Of a stretch of 17,834 nucleotides of DNA, positions 7,862-14,982 are shown piece by piece. The DNA is taken from NCBI GenBank assembly GCA_964516325.1, contig CAZFAP010000102.1:1-17834 (forward strand). The letters run 5' to 3'. The translations under genes were made by a program, and so were the position numbers. The notes beneath the pieces were generated by a model, which saw only the letters and a program-made list of their open reading frames with translations, had not been told where the DNA came from and did no database searches. Source of the DNA: CAZFAP01 sp964516325 (GTDB lineage: Bacteria > Auribacterota > JABMQX01). Each line of letters opens with the position of its first letter. Positions within the stretch are counted from its first letter, which is position 1.

Positions 7862-8155
7862 TCACGGTTTCCATGGGTACTTGTTGCTCTTCTCCCGATT
7901 CTCGTCGGTTTGGAGAGGTTGGAGATTCCTCAAATTGTCAGTGCCGCGTTTATCTACGGGTTTCTTGTGATCGACCTCCCAGCCCATTTCAGAGTCCTTT
8001 CCATAGGATGCTTTACGGATCGGGTTTCCCGCAGCATCCCGTCGATACTCACCTGGGTTCTTCCCGGGAATCTTCCTTGCCTTGTCCCAGACTTCATCCA
8101 GTCGCTGTTGGGGGAATCGTCGCCCCTCTGAATCTGTTCCTCGCCTTCTTGTCAT
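7862..8155 (-). CDS. Small HNH endonuclease
   Basis: 97 residues, ATG at 8155 with a very strong ribosome site (AGGAGGAGG). The C-terminal half is a compact HNH nuclease fold: GWEVDHKKPVDKRGTDNL (58-75) gives the Asp62-His63 pair, followed by NLQPLQ with Asn77 and a final Asn86-Arg-Glu-Lys segment. This is the D-H, N, N/H arrangement of small HNH proteins (PF01844-like), metal-dependent DNA nickases or nucleases. The N-terminal half is basic (TRRRGTD, GRRFPQQR) and probably binds DNA. It overlaps the stop of the integrase remnant as ATGA and is followed by an attC site in matching orientation. It may be a solitary nuclease, or an accessory to the neighbouring restriction-modification pair. 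The fold is fairly sure; the role is inference. Confidence 0.75.
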   Translation of the reverse strand: MTRRRGTDSEGRRFPQQRLDEVWDKARKIPGKNPGEYRRDAAGNPIRKASYGKDSEMGWEVDHKKPVDKRGTDNLRNLQPLQTDENREKSNKYPWKP

Positions 8156-8424
8156 GTTGCCTCCTCCTGCCTATCTCTGGTCCTTGCCTTAGACGAGTGC
8201 AGCACCCGCGTGTAAATCATGGTGGTTCGCTCATCTTTATGCTCAGGTAATCCTTGCACCGTCCGCATGTCATACCCCTGGGCGAGCAGATGCGCGGCGA
8301 AGGAATGAGGGAATGCGTGCACGCGGGCGAAGTGTGAACGGTGAAAGGTGAATGCCGAAAGAATCATGGACATTTCTCCCTGGAGCAACCCTCTCGGCGA
8401 AGTCATTGCCATGTCGCCAAACAA
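8152..8424 (-). pseudogene. Integron integrase (IntI-type tyrosine recombinase) C-terminal remnant
   Basis: Only the last roughly 55 residues of homology remain (about 8333 to 8168). HSFAAHLLAQGYDMRTVQ, then EHKD and then TTMIYTRVL match the C-terminal catalytic region of integron integrases, in which TTMIYTHVLN is characteristic. The box II arginine (HxxR) is Pro here (HAFPHSFA, codon CCT), explainable by one G-to-C change, and LLGHKD has become LPEHKD. The second histidine and the nucleophilic Tyr remain. The N-terminal catalytic half and any real start are gone; upstream in frame there is only a TTG and unrelated sequence. It ends TGA inside ATGA, overlapping the HNH start. A XerC/D origin is possible, but the TMIYT..L motif and the nearby attC favour IntI. 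It must be inactive. Confidence 0.7.
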
Positions 8425-8566
8425 CGTTTGACTGCTTTTTCCCAGGGCACCACGCCCCTCTATCCGGCGTCCATTATGCCAGACCCGGGAGCCGTGTCAA
8501 GCCCAGGTTTGACCAAAGTGGCGTGTTGGGCACATCCCGGCCTCCCCGTCGGGCCTCGGCTCCCGC

Positions 8567-8730
8567 ATGTTCTCCAGCAGCGATACAGAGGACGAAATGC
8601 GGCCATCCTCACCAGCTTCATCACTACCTGCAAGCGGCTTCACATTGATCCCTTCCCCTACCTCCGGGACGTCTTTGACCGCATCAGCGCTCATCCTGTT
8701 AACCGGCTCGACGACCTCCTCCCCGATAAC
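8567..8730 (+). pseudogene. IS66 family transposase (tnpC) C-terminal remnant, frameshifted
   Basis: In one frame MFSSSDTE (from 8567) resembles the conserved W-[LM]-F-[AS]-G-S-D-x-G-G segment of IS66 transposases. Then, after an apparent one-base loss near 8591, another frame continues with GRNAAILTSFITTCKRL, IDPFPYLRDVFDRISAHPV and NRLDDLLPDN. This is the hallmark C-terminal domain (PF13817-like) of IS66 TnpC. Nothing of the DDE catalytic core is present upstream; instead the integrase remnant begins on the other strand. It is a 3' scar in the same orientation as the tnpA remnant at 5603. Confidence 0.8.
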
Positions 8731-8821
8731 TTGCAACGCCGCTCAAAAACCCGCCCCCAACCTCCCCGTCTGATCCCCTACATGCCAAGGTCCATGCGAG
8801 ACCCCACCTGTGTCTACGGGA

Positions 8822-8876
8822 CGGTTACCGAACATCCGCGTCCATCTGCGTTCATCTGCGGTTGCCCCTGTAACCG
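8822..8876. repeat. Three tandem decamers inside an inverted repeat
   Basis: AACATCCGCG, TCCATCTGCG and TTCATCTGCG stand head to tail at 8831-8860. They are flanked by CGGTTAC (8822-8828) and its complement GTAACCG (8870-8876). The left arm may also be the end of the IS66 remnant. Confidence 0.5.
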
Positions 8877-8886
8877 GTCGCCTGCT

Positions 8887-8913
8887 CCGCGTTCTCTCTG
8901 GTCTCGGCGGTTG
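8887..8913. repeat. Dispersed intergenic repeat, copy B
   Basis: The 27 bases starting CCGCGTTCTCTCTGG match copy A at 4421-4447 in 23 of 27 positions. It lies between the IS66 scar and the serS promoter. Confidence 0.5.
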
Positions 8914-8955
8914 TTTCCTAAGAACTGAGACCTTGTCCGCACCCATCGTTTAGCC

Positions 8956-8984
8956 TTTACCGGCATTTTGGGGTTTGTTAGTAT
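8956..8984 (+). promoter_or_regulatory. Probable sigma70-type promoter of serS
   Basis: TTTACC (8956-8961) and TAGTAT (8979-8984) are separated by 17 bases, predicting a transcription start near 8991 and a leader of about 55 bases before the serS GTG. Confidence 0.5.
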
Positions 8985-9044
8985 CATCGTCACTTCGCGC
9001 CTTTGAGAAATAGACGGACCACCGAATCGGGAGGAATTGACATA

Positions 9045-10325
9045 GTGCTCGATATAAGGCTCATTCGCAGCCAGCCGGAAGAAACGGAAGAAAAACTCCG
9101 GAAGCGAGACCCGACGATTTCGCTTCGCCCCATATTGGACCTCGACGCTCGACGGCGGGAACTCATTTTCCATACGGAAGAGCGGAAGAAAAAGCGGAAC
9201 GAAGCGTCCGAAATGATTGGCCGCCTTAAGAAAGAGGGGAAGGACGCCTCTCAGCATATCGCCGAAATGAAGGAGGTCTCGGAGGACATCAAGCGCCTCG
9301 ACGCGGAGATCAGGGAGGCGGAAGAGAAAATCGGCAGCGAGATGGCGCTTCTGCCGAACGTCCCGGACGATTCGGTTCCCGTCGGGGAGACCAAGGAGGA
9401 GGCCATCGTTGTCCGGGAATGGGGCGAGAAGCCGCAGTTCTCCTTCGAGCCGAAGAACCACGTGCAGCTTGCCGGGCTGACAGGGATGCTCGATTTTCCG
9501 AGAGCGGCGAAACTCGCCGAGTCGCAGTTTCCGATGTACGTGGGGATGGGGGCGTTGATGGAGTGGGCGCTGTTGTGCTTCATGGTGGACGTCCAGACGC
9601 GGGAGAACGGCTACACGCTCGTACTGCCGCCTTACCTCGCCAATCCGGAAACGATGTTCACCTCCGGCAACCTCCCGAAATTCGAGGGAGACCTATACAA
9701 ATTGCAGGGGAACGAGCTGTACCTCATCCCGACCTCGGAATCGCCCTTGACCAGCTTCCACCGCGATGAAATTCTCGAGGAAGAGGACCTCCCGCTGAGG
9801 TACGCCTCCTACACGGCGTGCTTCCGGAGAGAAGCGGGCACATACGGCGCGGAGGAACGAGGGCTGATCCGCGTTCACCAGTTCAACAAAGTGGAGATGT
9901 ACAAGATAACGACGCCAGAAACCTCCCACCGAGAACTCGATTCCCTCGTCAGGGACGCCGAGAAACTGGTGGAACGCCTGGGGCTGCATTATCGAACACG
10001 CCTGCTTCCGACGGGGGATATGGCGCTGCAATCAGCGAAGACGTTCGACGTGGAGGTGTGGCTTCCCGCCCAAAAAGCCTATTACGAAGTCTCTTCGTGC
10101 AGCAACTGCAAGTCGTTCCAGGCTGTCCGGGGCAACATCCGGTATCGCCCGAAAGACGGCGGGAGAAACCAGTACGTTCACACGCTCAACGGCTCCGGTC
10201 TGGCGACCTCGCGCCTCCTGGTGGCGATTCTGGAGACGTACCAGCAAGCCGACGGCAGCATCCTCGTGCCGGAAGCGATTCGCAAATACATGCACGGAAT
10301 AGAGAGGATCGAGCCGAAGTCCTGA
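9045..10325 (+). CDS. serS: Serine--tRNA ligase
   Basis: 426 residues. I choose GTG at 9045 because GGGAGG stands at 9029-9034 and the protein then starts VLDIRLIR, the usual SerRS N-terminus; a longer TTG reading from 9003 adds unrelated residues. The enzyme charges tRNA-Ser with serine in the cytoplasm. The N-terminal region (to about residue 105) is the charged, heptad-like antiparallel coiled coil that grips the tRNA long variable arm. The class II catalytic core has the serine-binding TSE (230-232), motif 2 FRREAG (260-265) with LIRVHQFNKVE, and motif 3 NGSGLATSR with the conserved arginine at 390. Length fits the bacterial family (about 430). It has its own promoter, is followed 76 bases later by the ABC pair on the same strand, and is an ordinary housekeeping copy. 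Confidence 0.97.
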   Translation: MLDIRLIRSQPEETEEKLRKRDPTISLRPILDLDARRRELIFHTEERKKKRNEASEMIGRLKKEGKDASQHIAEMKEVSEDIKRLDAEIREAEEKIGSEMALLPNVPDDSVPVGETKEEAIVVREWGEKPQFSFEPKNHVQLAGLTGMLDFPRAAKLAESQFPMYVGMGALMEWALLCFMVDVQTRENGYTLVLPPYLANPETMFTSGNLPKFEGDLYKLQGNELYLIPTSESPLTSFHRDEILEEEDLPLRYASYTACFRREAGTYGAEERGLIRVHQFNKVEMYKITTPETSHRELDSLVRDAEKLVERLGLHYRTRLLPTGDMALQSAKTFDVEVWLPAQKAYYEVSSCSNCKSFQAVRGNIRYRPKDGGRNQYVHTLNGSGLATSRLLVAILETYQQADGSILVPEAIRKYMHGIERIEPKS

Positions 10326-10401
10326 GCAGGCGGCAATTTGCTCGTGCCTCAACATAGGAAGGTCTCGGTTATCCCTCGACAAAACGCGTGAGGAAGACGG
10401 A

Positions 10402-11322
10402 GTGAGCGGCAAGGCAGTCGTACAGGTGGAGAACTTGCGCAAGGTCTATGACTCCCTCGTCGCGGTGGACGACGTGTCCTTCGAGGTCTATGAGGCGGAA
10501 ATCTTCGGCATGGTCGGACCGAACGGGGCCGGCAAGACCACGACAATCGAGTGCGTCGAGGGGATGCGTCGGTCAAAGTCCGGTCACATTCGGGTCTTCG
10601 GGCTTGACCCGCAGCGCGACGGATATGCGCTTCGACCGCGCATCGGCGTGCAGTTACAGCAATCGTCGCTTCAGGACCGAATGAAGGTCTGGGAGGCGCT
10701 CGACCTCTTCTCTTCGCTCTATCCCCGCTCGATTGACTGGAAGTCTCTGCTCGAGCAACTTGGGCTCGCGGTGAAGCGCGGCGCCGCTTTCGAGAGCCTT
10801 TCCGGCGGACAAAAGCAGCGACTTTTTGTCGCGCTGGCTCTGGTCAACGACCCTGAACTAGTCTTTCTGGACGAGTTGACCACGGGGTTAGACCCCCATG
10901 CTCGCCGCGCCATGTGGGACCTTGTCCGCGATATCCGCAACCGCGGCAAGACTGTCTTCCTGACAACCCACTTCATGGAGGAGGCGGAGCGGCTGTGCGA
11001 CCGGGTTGCGATTATTGACCGCGGACGAATCGTGGCTCTGGACACTCCCGAGAACCTGATCAAAGGTCTTGGCGCGGAGAATCGAGTCGTGTTTACCGCG
11101 GTCGGAACCTCTGAGCCGCAGCGGCTCGCCGGTTTACCGGGCGTCACCCGCGTGGAAGCCATTGGCGACCGCATCGTGGTCTATGGGCACGGCGACAGGC
11201 TCGTCGTCGAGGTGGTGAATGCGCTCGTCTCGAGCGGGGTCCGCTTTCAAGACCTCCGCACGGAGCAGCCGAACCTCGAAGATGTCTTCCTGACCCTTAC
11301 GGGGCGGGAAATGCGGGATTGA
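10402..11322 (+). CDS. ABC transporter ATP-binding protein (ABC-2 / DrrA type)
   Basis: 306 residues, GTG at 10402 with GAGGAAG about seven bases upstream. The nucleotide-binding domain is complete: Walker A GPNGAGKT (39-46), signature LSGGQ (133-137), Walker B VFLDE (154-158), D-loop TGLDP and H-loop His190 (TTHFMEEAERL). A C-terminal regulatory extension of about 90 residues ends NLEDVFLTLTG, characteristic of DrrA/YbhF/CcmA-like exporters. It powers the permease encoded 12 bases downstream, forming an efflux or export system. The substrate cannot be read from the sequence; lipids, drugs, antibiotics or surface polymers are all known for this family. Confidence 0.95.
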   Translation: MSGKAVVQVENLRKVYDSLVAVDDVSFEVYEAEIFGMVGPNGAGKTTTIECVEGMRRSKSGHIRVFGLDPQRDGYALRPRIGVQLQQSSLQDRMKVWEALDLFSSLYPRSIDWKSLLEQLGLAVKRGAAFESLSGGQKQRLFVALALVNDPELVFLDELTTGLDPHARRAMWDLVRDIRNRGKTVFLTTHFMEEAERLCDRVAIIDRGRIVALDTPENLIKGLGAENRVVFTAVGTSEPQRLAGLPGVTRVEAIGDRIVVYGHGDRLVVEVVNALVSSGVRFQDLRTEQPNLEDVFLTLTGREMRD

Positions 11323-11334
11323 TGGAGGGAACGC

Positions 11335-12075
11335 ATGCGCGGACTGTGGAAACTGACCTGGATGGAGCTGAAGCTTTTCATCCGGGACCCGATGGCCGCC
11401 TTTTTCACCCTTGCATTTCCGCTAATGTGCATTGTGCTGTTCGGGAGCATGTTTGGCAACAAGCCGATACGTGAATTCGGCGGTCTGGGCTTTGTGGACA
11501 GCATGGTTCCCGGCTACATGGGCATGATTATCGGCACGACCGGGCTGATGTGCTTGGCGACCGTTGTGGCGACCTACCGCGAAAAAGGTGTTCTGCGGCG
11601 TCTGCGAGCTACCCCCGTCCGCCCTCAGACAATCCTCGCGGCTCAACTTGCCGTCCACTTTCTGATGACGGCCGTCGGGATCGCGGCCCTCGTCCTCGCG
11701 GGAGTGCTTCTTTACGACCTGGCGCTTCACGGCAGCCTTCTCAGCCTCCTGCCCGCATTCGTCCTGTCCTGCCTGAGCATCTTCGGGGTCGGATTCGTTC
11801 TGGCGGGCGTGATGCCCACCGCTCGCAGCGCTCAGATAACGGCAATGGTGCTATTCTTCCTGATGATGTTCCTCTCCGGCTCCGTGATCCCCCAGCCCCT
11901 GCCGAAGACGATTCAGCGATACGCTCAAATTCTGCCCTTGACCCATGTGGTAAGCTTGCTCCGCGGTCTCTGCGGCGGGGATTCCTGGGGTCATCATCTC
12001 AAGGAAGTGGGGATACTGATCGGCGTCTTAGCCGCATCCGTGTTCGTCTCAGCAAAGACCTTCCGGTGGGACTGA
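11335..12075 (+). CDS. ABC-2 type transporter permease
   Basis: 246 residues, ATG at 11335 with GGAGGGA just upstream and only 12 bases after the ATPase stop, so they form one operon. About six membrane segments are visible: FFTLAFPLMCIVLFG, MIIGTTGLMCLATVV, MTAVGIAALVLAGVLL, LPAFVLSCLSIFGVGFVLAG, ITAMVLFFLMMFLSG and VGILIGVLAASVFV. The cytosolic REKGVLRRLRATPV between segments 2 and 3 is the coupling-helix motif of ABC-2 membrane proteins (PF01061/PF12698, DrrB-like), and SGSVIPQPLPKTIQ with LPLTHVV lies before the last segment, as usual. It carries the translocation path for the neighbouring ATPase. Substrate unknown. Confidence 0.93.
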   Translation: MRGLWKLTWMELKLFIRDPMAAFFTLAFPLMCIVLFGSMFGNKPIREFGGLGFVDSMVPGYMGMIIGTTGLMCLATVVATYREKGVLRRLRATPVRPQTILAAQLAVHFLMTAVGIAALVLAGVLLYDLALHGSLLSLLPAFVLSCLSIFGVGFVLAGVMPTARSAQITAMVLFFLMMFLSGSVIPQPLPKTIQRYAQILPLTHVVSLLRGLCGGDSWGHHLKEVGILIGVLAASVFVSAKTFRWD

Positions 12076-12287
12076 GTGGACGCAGCCGCTGCCCACAAAA
12101 GGGGCGTCCGGGGATGCTGGCGAGGAAGTCGCGGCGGGGGGTAAGAGGTCGGGCTGACAGCGCGGGCAGATTGAGAGGCGAAGTGGGGACATTTCAAGCC
12201 TGCGGCTCAGAATCGGCTTGATAGCGCAACGAGAAATTGAGAAAGTCCTTTCGAGGTTCTTTGAGTAACCATACAAGGAGACGGCGA

Positions 12288-14330
12288 ATGGACGGCAACA
12301 GGAGATTTCCCTGGTTTCTCTGCCTGGTAGTCCTGATGTTTTCTTACGCATATCCCTCCCACGGCGAACAGCCGCAAGAGCAAGTCTTTCCGGTATTCGA
12401 GGCGGACCAATTCACCATCAAGGAAGCGGGAAACATCTTCTCCTACGAGGGGAACGTCAGAATGACCTACGGCGAGGCCTCCCTTACCGCCGACAAGGTA
12501 ACGTACTGGAAGAAGGAGGGAATCGTCGAGGCGGAAGGAAAAGTCCTCTTCCGCAGGGGGGAGCAATTCATATCCGGCGAAGGGATGAAATACAACGTGA
12601 ACACGGGGGAGGGGGTTACGCGTTTTGCCTCCAGCGCGATGTTTCCCTGGTACGGCTGGGGCGAGACCATCACCCGCGTCTCCCCCGGCGTGTACAGAGT
12701 CGAGAATGGCTACGTAACGACCTGCGATTACCTCAAGCCCCACTGGCGAATCCAGGCGAAAGAGATAACCCTCCACCTCGAGGAGAAAGTTGTGGCGAAG
12801 AGAGCGGTGGTCTATGCGGGGAAGGTGCCGCTCCTGTACGTTCCGAAGTACAGCCAGCGTCTCGATGACCGGCGATTTCCGTTCAGCATTTCGCCGGGGC
12901 ACAATTCCGACTGGGGGGCGTACCTCCTCACCGCCTACAACACCATCATCAAAGGGATTCGGACAAGCTTCCACCTGGACTACCGCCAGAGGAACGGAGT
13001 TGCGGCGGGCGTGGACGCGGAGTTCCCCACAAAGGGGGGTAGGGGGATTCTCGAAACGTACTACGCGAACGATCAGCGCCGCGAACTCCCCGACGGCAAG
13101 ATCGAGCACGACCAACGATACCGCATCCACTACGGGCAGGTGCAGGACCTCGGCGCCAGCACCACCGCCACCGTCGAAATCAATAAGCTCAGCGACATTG
13201 ACGTTCTCAAAGATTTCTTCCGGGACAGGTATGAGGAGGAGCTTCAGCCGAGAAGTCTCGTGAATATCACCCGGTACGATCCCCGATACACCCTCAGCCT
13301 CTTCGTGCGGAAAAGGCTGAATGACTTCTTCAGCGAGGCGGAGCGGCTGCCGGAGCTTTCGATGGACTTCCGGAATCAGCGCATCGCGGGGACGCCCTTC
13401 TACTATCAGAGCATCAACAGCTTTGCCAATCTGAGGCAGGAATTCGCGGACGACGCGGAGCCTTCCTACGACACCATCCGTTTCGACACCTACCACCGGT
13501 TCTCCTTCCCGAGAAAATACTTCGGCTGGCTGGTCATGGTGCCCCGACTGTGGGTTCGCGGAACGTACTTCGGCACGGGCATTGAAGAAGACGACCTTTT
13601 CCGCCCGGCGGCTGGGACGGAAGTGGAGTTCTTCACGAAGATTTTCCGGACGTGGGACGTGGAGAATCGGAAGCTGGGGATTTCCGGACTGAGGCACGTG
13701 GTCGAGCCTTCGGTTACGTACGCCTTTGCTCCCGACCCCAACGTTGACCCGGAGGAGCTGTTCCAGTTCGACAAGGTGGACACGGTGGATTACATGAACC
13801 AGGTCCGGCTTGGGACCAGGAACAAGTTGCAGACGAAGCGGAGAGGCATGAACTGGGACCTGGTGGATTTCAATGTTTATACGTATTACTTCCCGATGGA
13901 CAACCCGGAAGGGGACAGTTTCTCGGACATTTTCTTCGACCTGGAGGTGTGGCCTTCCAACCACCTGAAATTTGAGTCGGACGCAAGATGGGACCCCTAC
14001 GACGGAACAATCAGTGAGCTGAACTCGCAGTTCACAATCTACAACGCGGACAAGTGGGCTTTCAACATCGAACACCGACACCTTGCCGAGAGCAGCGACT
14101 TGCTCGCTTCGGAGTTGTACTACCGGATCAATCCGAACTGGGCGATCAAGCTTTATGAAAGGTATGAGTTCGAGACGAGCGAGCTGGAGGAGGTCGAGGT
14201 GACGTTGTACCGGGACCTCCACGACTGGCAGTCGGCGTTCTCCTTCCGGCACAGGGAGGACGAGAACCAGTTCTGGGTCGTGTTCTATCTGAAGCCGTAC
14301 CCGGAGATGCCGCTGGCAACCGGGCATTAG
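12288..14330 (+). CDS. lptD: LPS-assembly protein LptD (OstA)
   Basis: 680 residues from ATG at 12288, chosen because AAGGAG precedes it by seven bases and the protein then opens with a signal peptide (FPWFLCLVVLMF, cleavage near residue 26). LptD is the outer-membrane beta-barrel that, with LptE, inserts lipopolysaccharide into the outer leaflet. The N-terminal OstA/LptA-like jellyroll is seen at about 35-135 (FTIKEAGNIFSYEGNVRMTY, then ADKVTYWKKEGIVEAEGKV). The family motif YVTTCDYLKPHW follows with Cys146. The remainder has amphipathic strand patterns, RHVVEPSVTYAFAP, and a terminal strand FWVVFYLKPYP. Cys146 is the only cysteine after the signal peptide, so the two disulfides of the E. 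coli protein cannot form. The gene starts 213 bases after the permease and ends near a hairpin at 14439-14462. It marks the organism as diderm with an Lpt-type pathway. Confidence 0.93.
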   Translation: MDGNRRFPWFLCLVVLMFSYAYPSHGEQPQEQVFPVFEADQFTIKEAGNIFSYEGNVRMTYGEASLTADKVTYWKKEGIVEAEGKVLFRRGEQFISGEGMKYNVNTGEGVTRFASSAMFPWYGWGETITRVSPGVYRVENGYVTTCDYLKPHWRIQAKEITLHLEEKVVAKRAVVYAGKVPLLYVPKYSQRLDDRRFPFSISPGHNSDWGAYLLTAYNTIIKGIRTSFHLDYRQRNGVAAGVDAEFPTKGGRGILETYYANDQRRELPDGKIEHDQRYRIHYGQVQDLGASTTATVEINKLSDIDVLKDFFRDRYEEELQPRSLVNITRYDPRYTLSLFVRKRLNDFFSEAERLPELSMDFRNQRIAGTPFYYQSINSFANLRQEFADDAEPSYDTIRFDTYHRFSFPRKYFGWLVMVPRLWVRGTYFGTGIEEDDLFRPAAGTEVEFFTKIFRTWDVENRKLGISGLRHVVEPSVTYAFAPDPNVDPEELFQFDKVDTVDYMNQVRLGTRNKLQTKRRGMNWDLVDFNVYTYYFPMDNPEGDSFSDIFFDLEVWPSNHLKFESDARWDPYDGTISELNSQFTIYNADKWAFNIEHRHLAESSDLLASELYYRINPNWAIKLYERYEFETSELEEVEVTLYRDLHDWQSAFSFRHREDENQFWVVFYLKPYPEMPLATGH

Positions 14331-14438
14331 GGAGGGTCCGGAAAAAGGGCGGGGGGCAGAGGGAAAGAGGACCAAGATTCCAGCGCGCAGTTGCAATCAA
14401 AGGATGAATGTAGCCGCGTGGGCAGGCGGCGCGCAAAA

Positions 14439-14462
14439 AGAAGGCCCCTCTCGGGGCCTTCT
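14439..14462. terminator. Shared intrinsic terminator between lptD and small lipoprotein gene
   Basis: A perfect 10-bp stem (AGAAGGCCCC / GGGGCCTTCT) closes a TCTC loop. On the minus strand it is followed by TTTTT (complement of the A-run at 14435-14439), a good terminator for the convergent lipoprotein gene. On the plus strand the following CTTGCG is a poor U-tract, so it would terminate lptD less efficiently. Confidence 0.75.
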
Positions 14463-14545
14463 CTTGCGTGAAAAGGGAAGAGGTCCCTTTCCTTTGCTCT
14501 CTATCGTTTAGTCCGTGTCAGGAAACTAATTCGCTGTGTGTGAGA

Positions 14546-14668
14546 TTACTTCTTCTCTTCGGCTGGCTTCGTTTCTTCAGTCGTCTCTTCCTCCGCTTTC
14601 TTTCCGCAGCCGGACATAGCCGCCGCCAAGAAAGCTCCCAACAGGACTAACATGAACCACTTCCTCAT
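14546..14668 (-). CDS. 40-residue predicted lipoprotein
   Basis: ATG at 14668 stands eight bases after a near-perfect ribosome site (AAAGGAGGTGA). The 40-residue product has a short positive N-terminus (MRKW), a hydrophobic stretch (FMLVLLGAFLAAA) and a lipobox ending MSGC with Cys21, so it should be lipidated and exported. The mature part is only 20 residues, CGKKAEEETTEETKPAEEKK, all charged or small and without folded structure. The tail is alternately acidic and basic, as in small entericidin-like or tethering lipoproteins; I do not recognise a family. It is converging on lptD, with a shared terminator 84 bases downstream and two promoters upstream. The strong translation signal and dedicated promoters suggest high expression. 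Confidence 0.8.
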   Translation of the reverse strand: MRKWFMLVLLGAFLAAAMSGCGKKAEEETTEETKPAEEKK

Positions 14669-14733
14669 CTTTGTCACCTCCTTTCGCCCATCCTAAGAAC
14701 TCGTTGGGGGCCCTAGGCAAACCCCCCGTTAAC

Positions 14734-14763
14734 AAAAAATCCTTCTTCGGCTGGAGGCCGAAG
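14734..14763 (-). promoter_or_regulatory. Leader hairpin with U-run (possible attenuator)
   Basis: On the minus strand a perfect 7-bp stem CTTCGGC / GCCGAAG (loop CTCCA) is followed after five bases by six T residues. It lies between the proximal promoter (start near 14796) and the lipoprotein ATG (14668), so it could terminate part of the transcripts. The offset of five bases is longer than ideal, so the call is tentative. Confidence 0.4.
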
Positions 14764-14802
14764 CAGGAGCAAACTCCACCATAAATTTCAACATCGGGGG
14801 CG

Positions 14803-14831
14803 AATATAACACCCGCCTCGGAGCAATGCAA
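14803..14831 (-). promoter_or_regulatory. Proximal promoter of the small lipoprotein gene
   Basis: On the minus strand TTGCAT and TATATT are separated by exactly 17 bases. The predicted start near 14796 gives a leader of about 128 bases. Confidence 0.55.
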
Positions 14832-14903
14832 GCATTTTTTTTCTACAAAAATACAGCCTCCGGGACCCCGCTGCATCCAGCGAAATCCCCAGCTTTGGCC
14901 CGT

Positions 14904-14932
14904 AATATATACCTTCCGCCAAAACAAAACAA
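14904..14932 (-). promoter_or_regulatory. Distal promoter of the small lipoprotein gene
   Basis: On the minus strand TTGTTT and TATATT are separated by 17 bases, 101 bases upstream of the proximal promoter and with an identical -10. An AT-rich stretch precedes it (GAAAAAACTTG), as an UP element might. Confidence 0.45.
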
Positions 14933-14982
14933 GTTTTTTCAGCAATCGGCTTCGGGCAGAAAGTAACCCCCGAGCACGCTGA

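Larger units (their letters stand above)
5603..8828 (+). mobile_element. Interrupted IS66 element carrying an integron/restriction-modification island
   Basis: The 5' part of an IS66 operon (tnpA remnant, 5603-5950) and the 3' end of its transposase gene (tnpC, about 8567-8730) lie in the same orientation and correct order. About 2.6 kb of foreign content sits between them: endonuclease, methyltransferase, attC, HNH gene and integrase tail. tnpB and most of tnpC are missing. Position 8828 is proposed as the right IS end because GGTTAC there is the complement of GTAACC, similar to the GTAA start of many IS66 ends. The left terminal repeat was not found. One interrupted element is inference; two unrelated IS66 fragments are the alternative. 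Confidence 0.45.

Noticed and set aside
8814..9461. 215-codon minus-strand frame
   Set aside because: It is antisense to the start of serS and its promoter; it shows no domain and has low-complexity Phe/Leu/Arg content.
12207..14396. A 729-codon open frame antisense to the whole of lptD
   Set aside because: Its product is low-complexity, rich in Val, Arg, Leu and Pro, with no family motif. It mirrors lptD codon bias in high-GC DNA, whereas the plus strand encodes a clear LptD.
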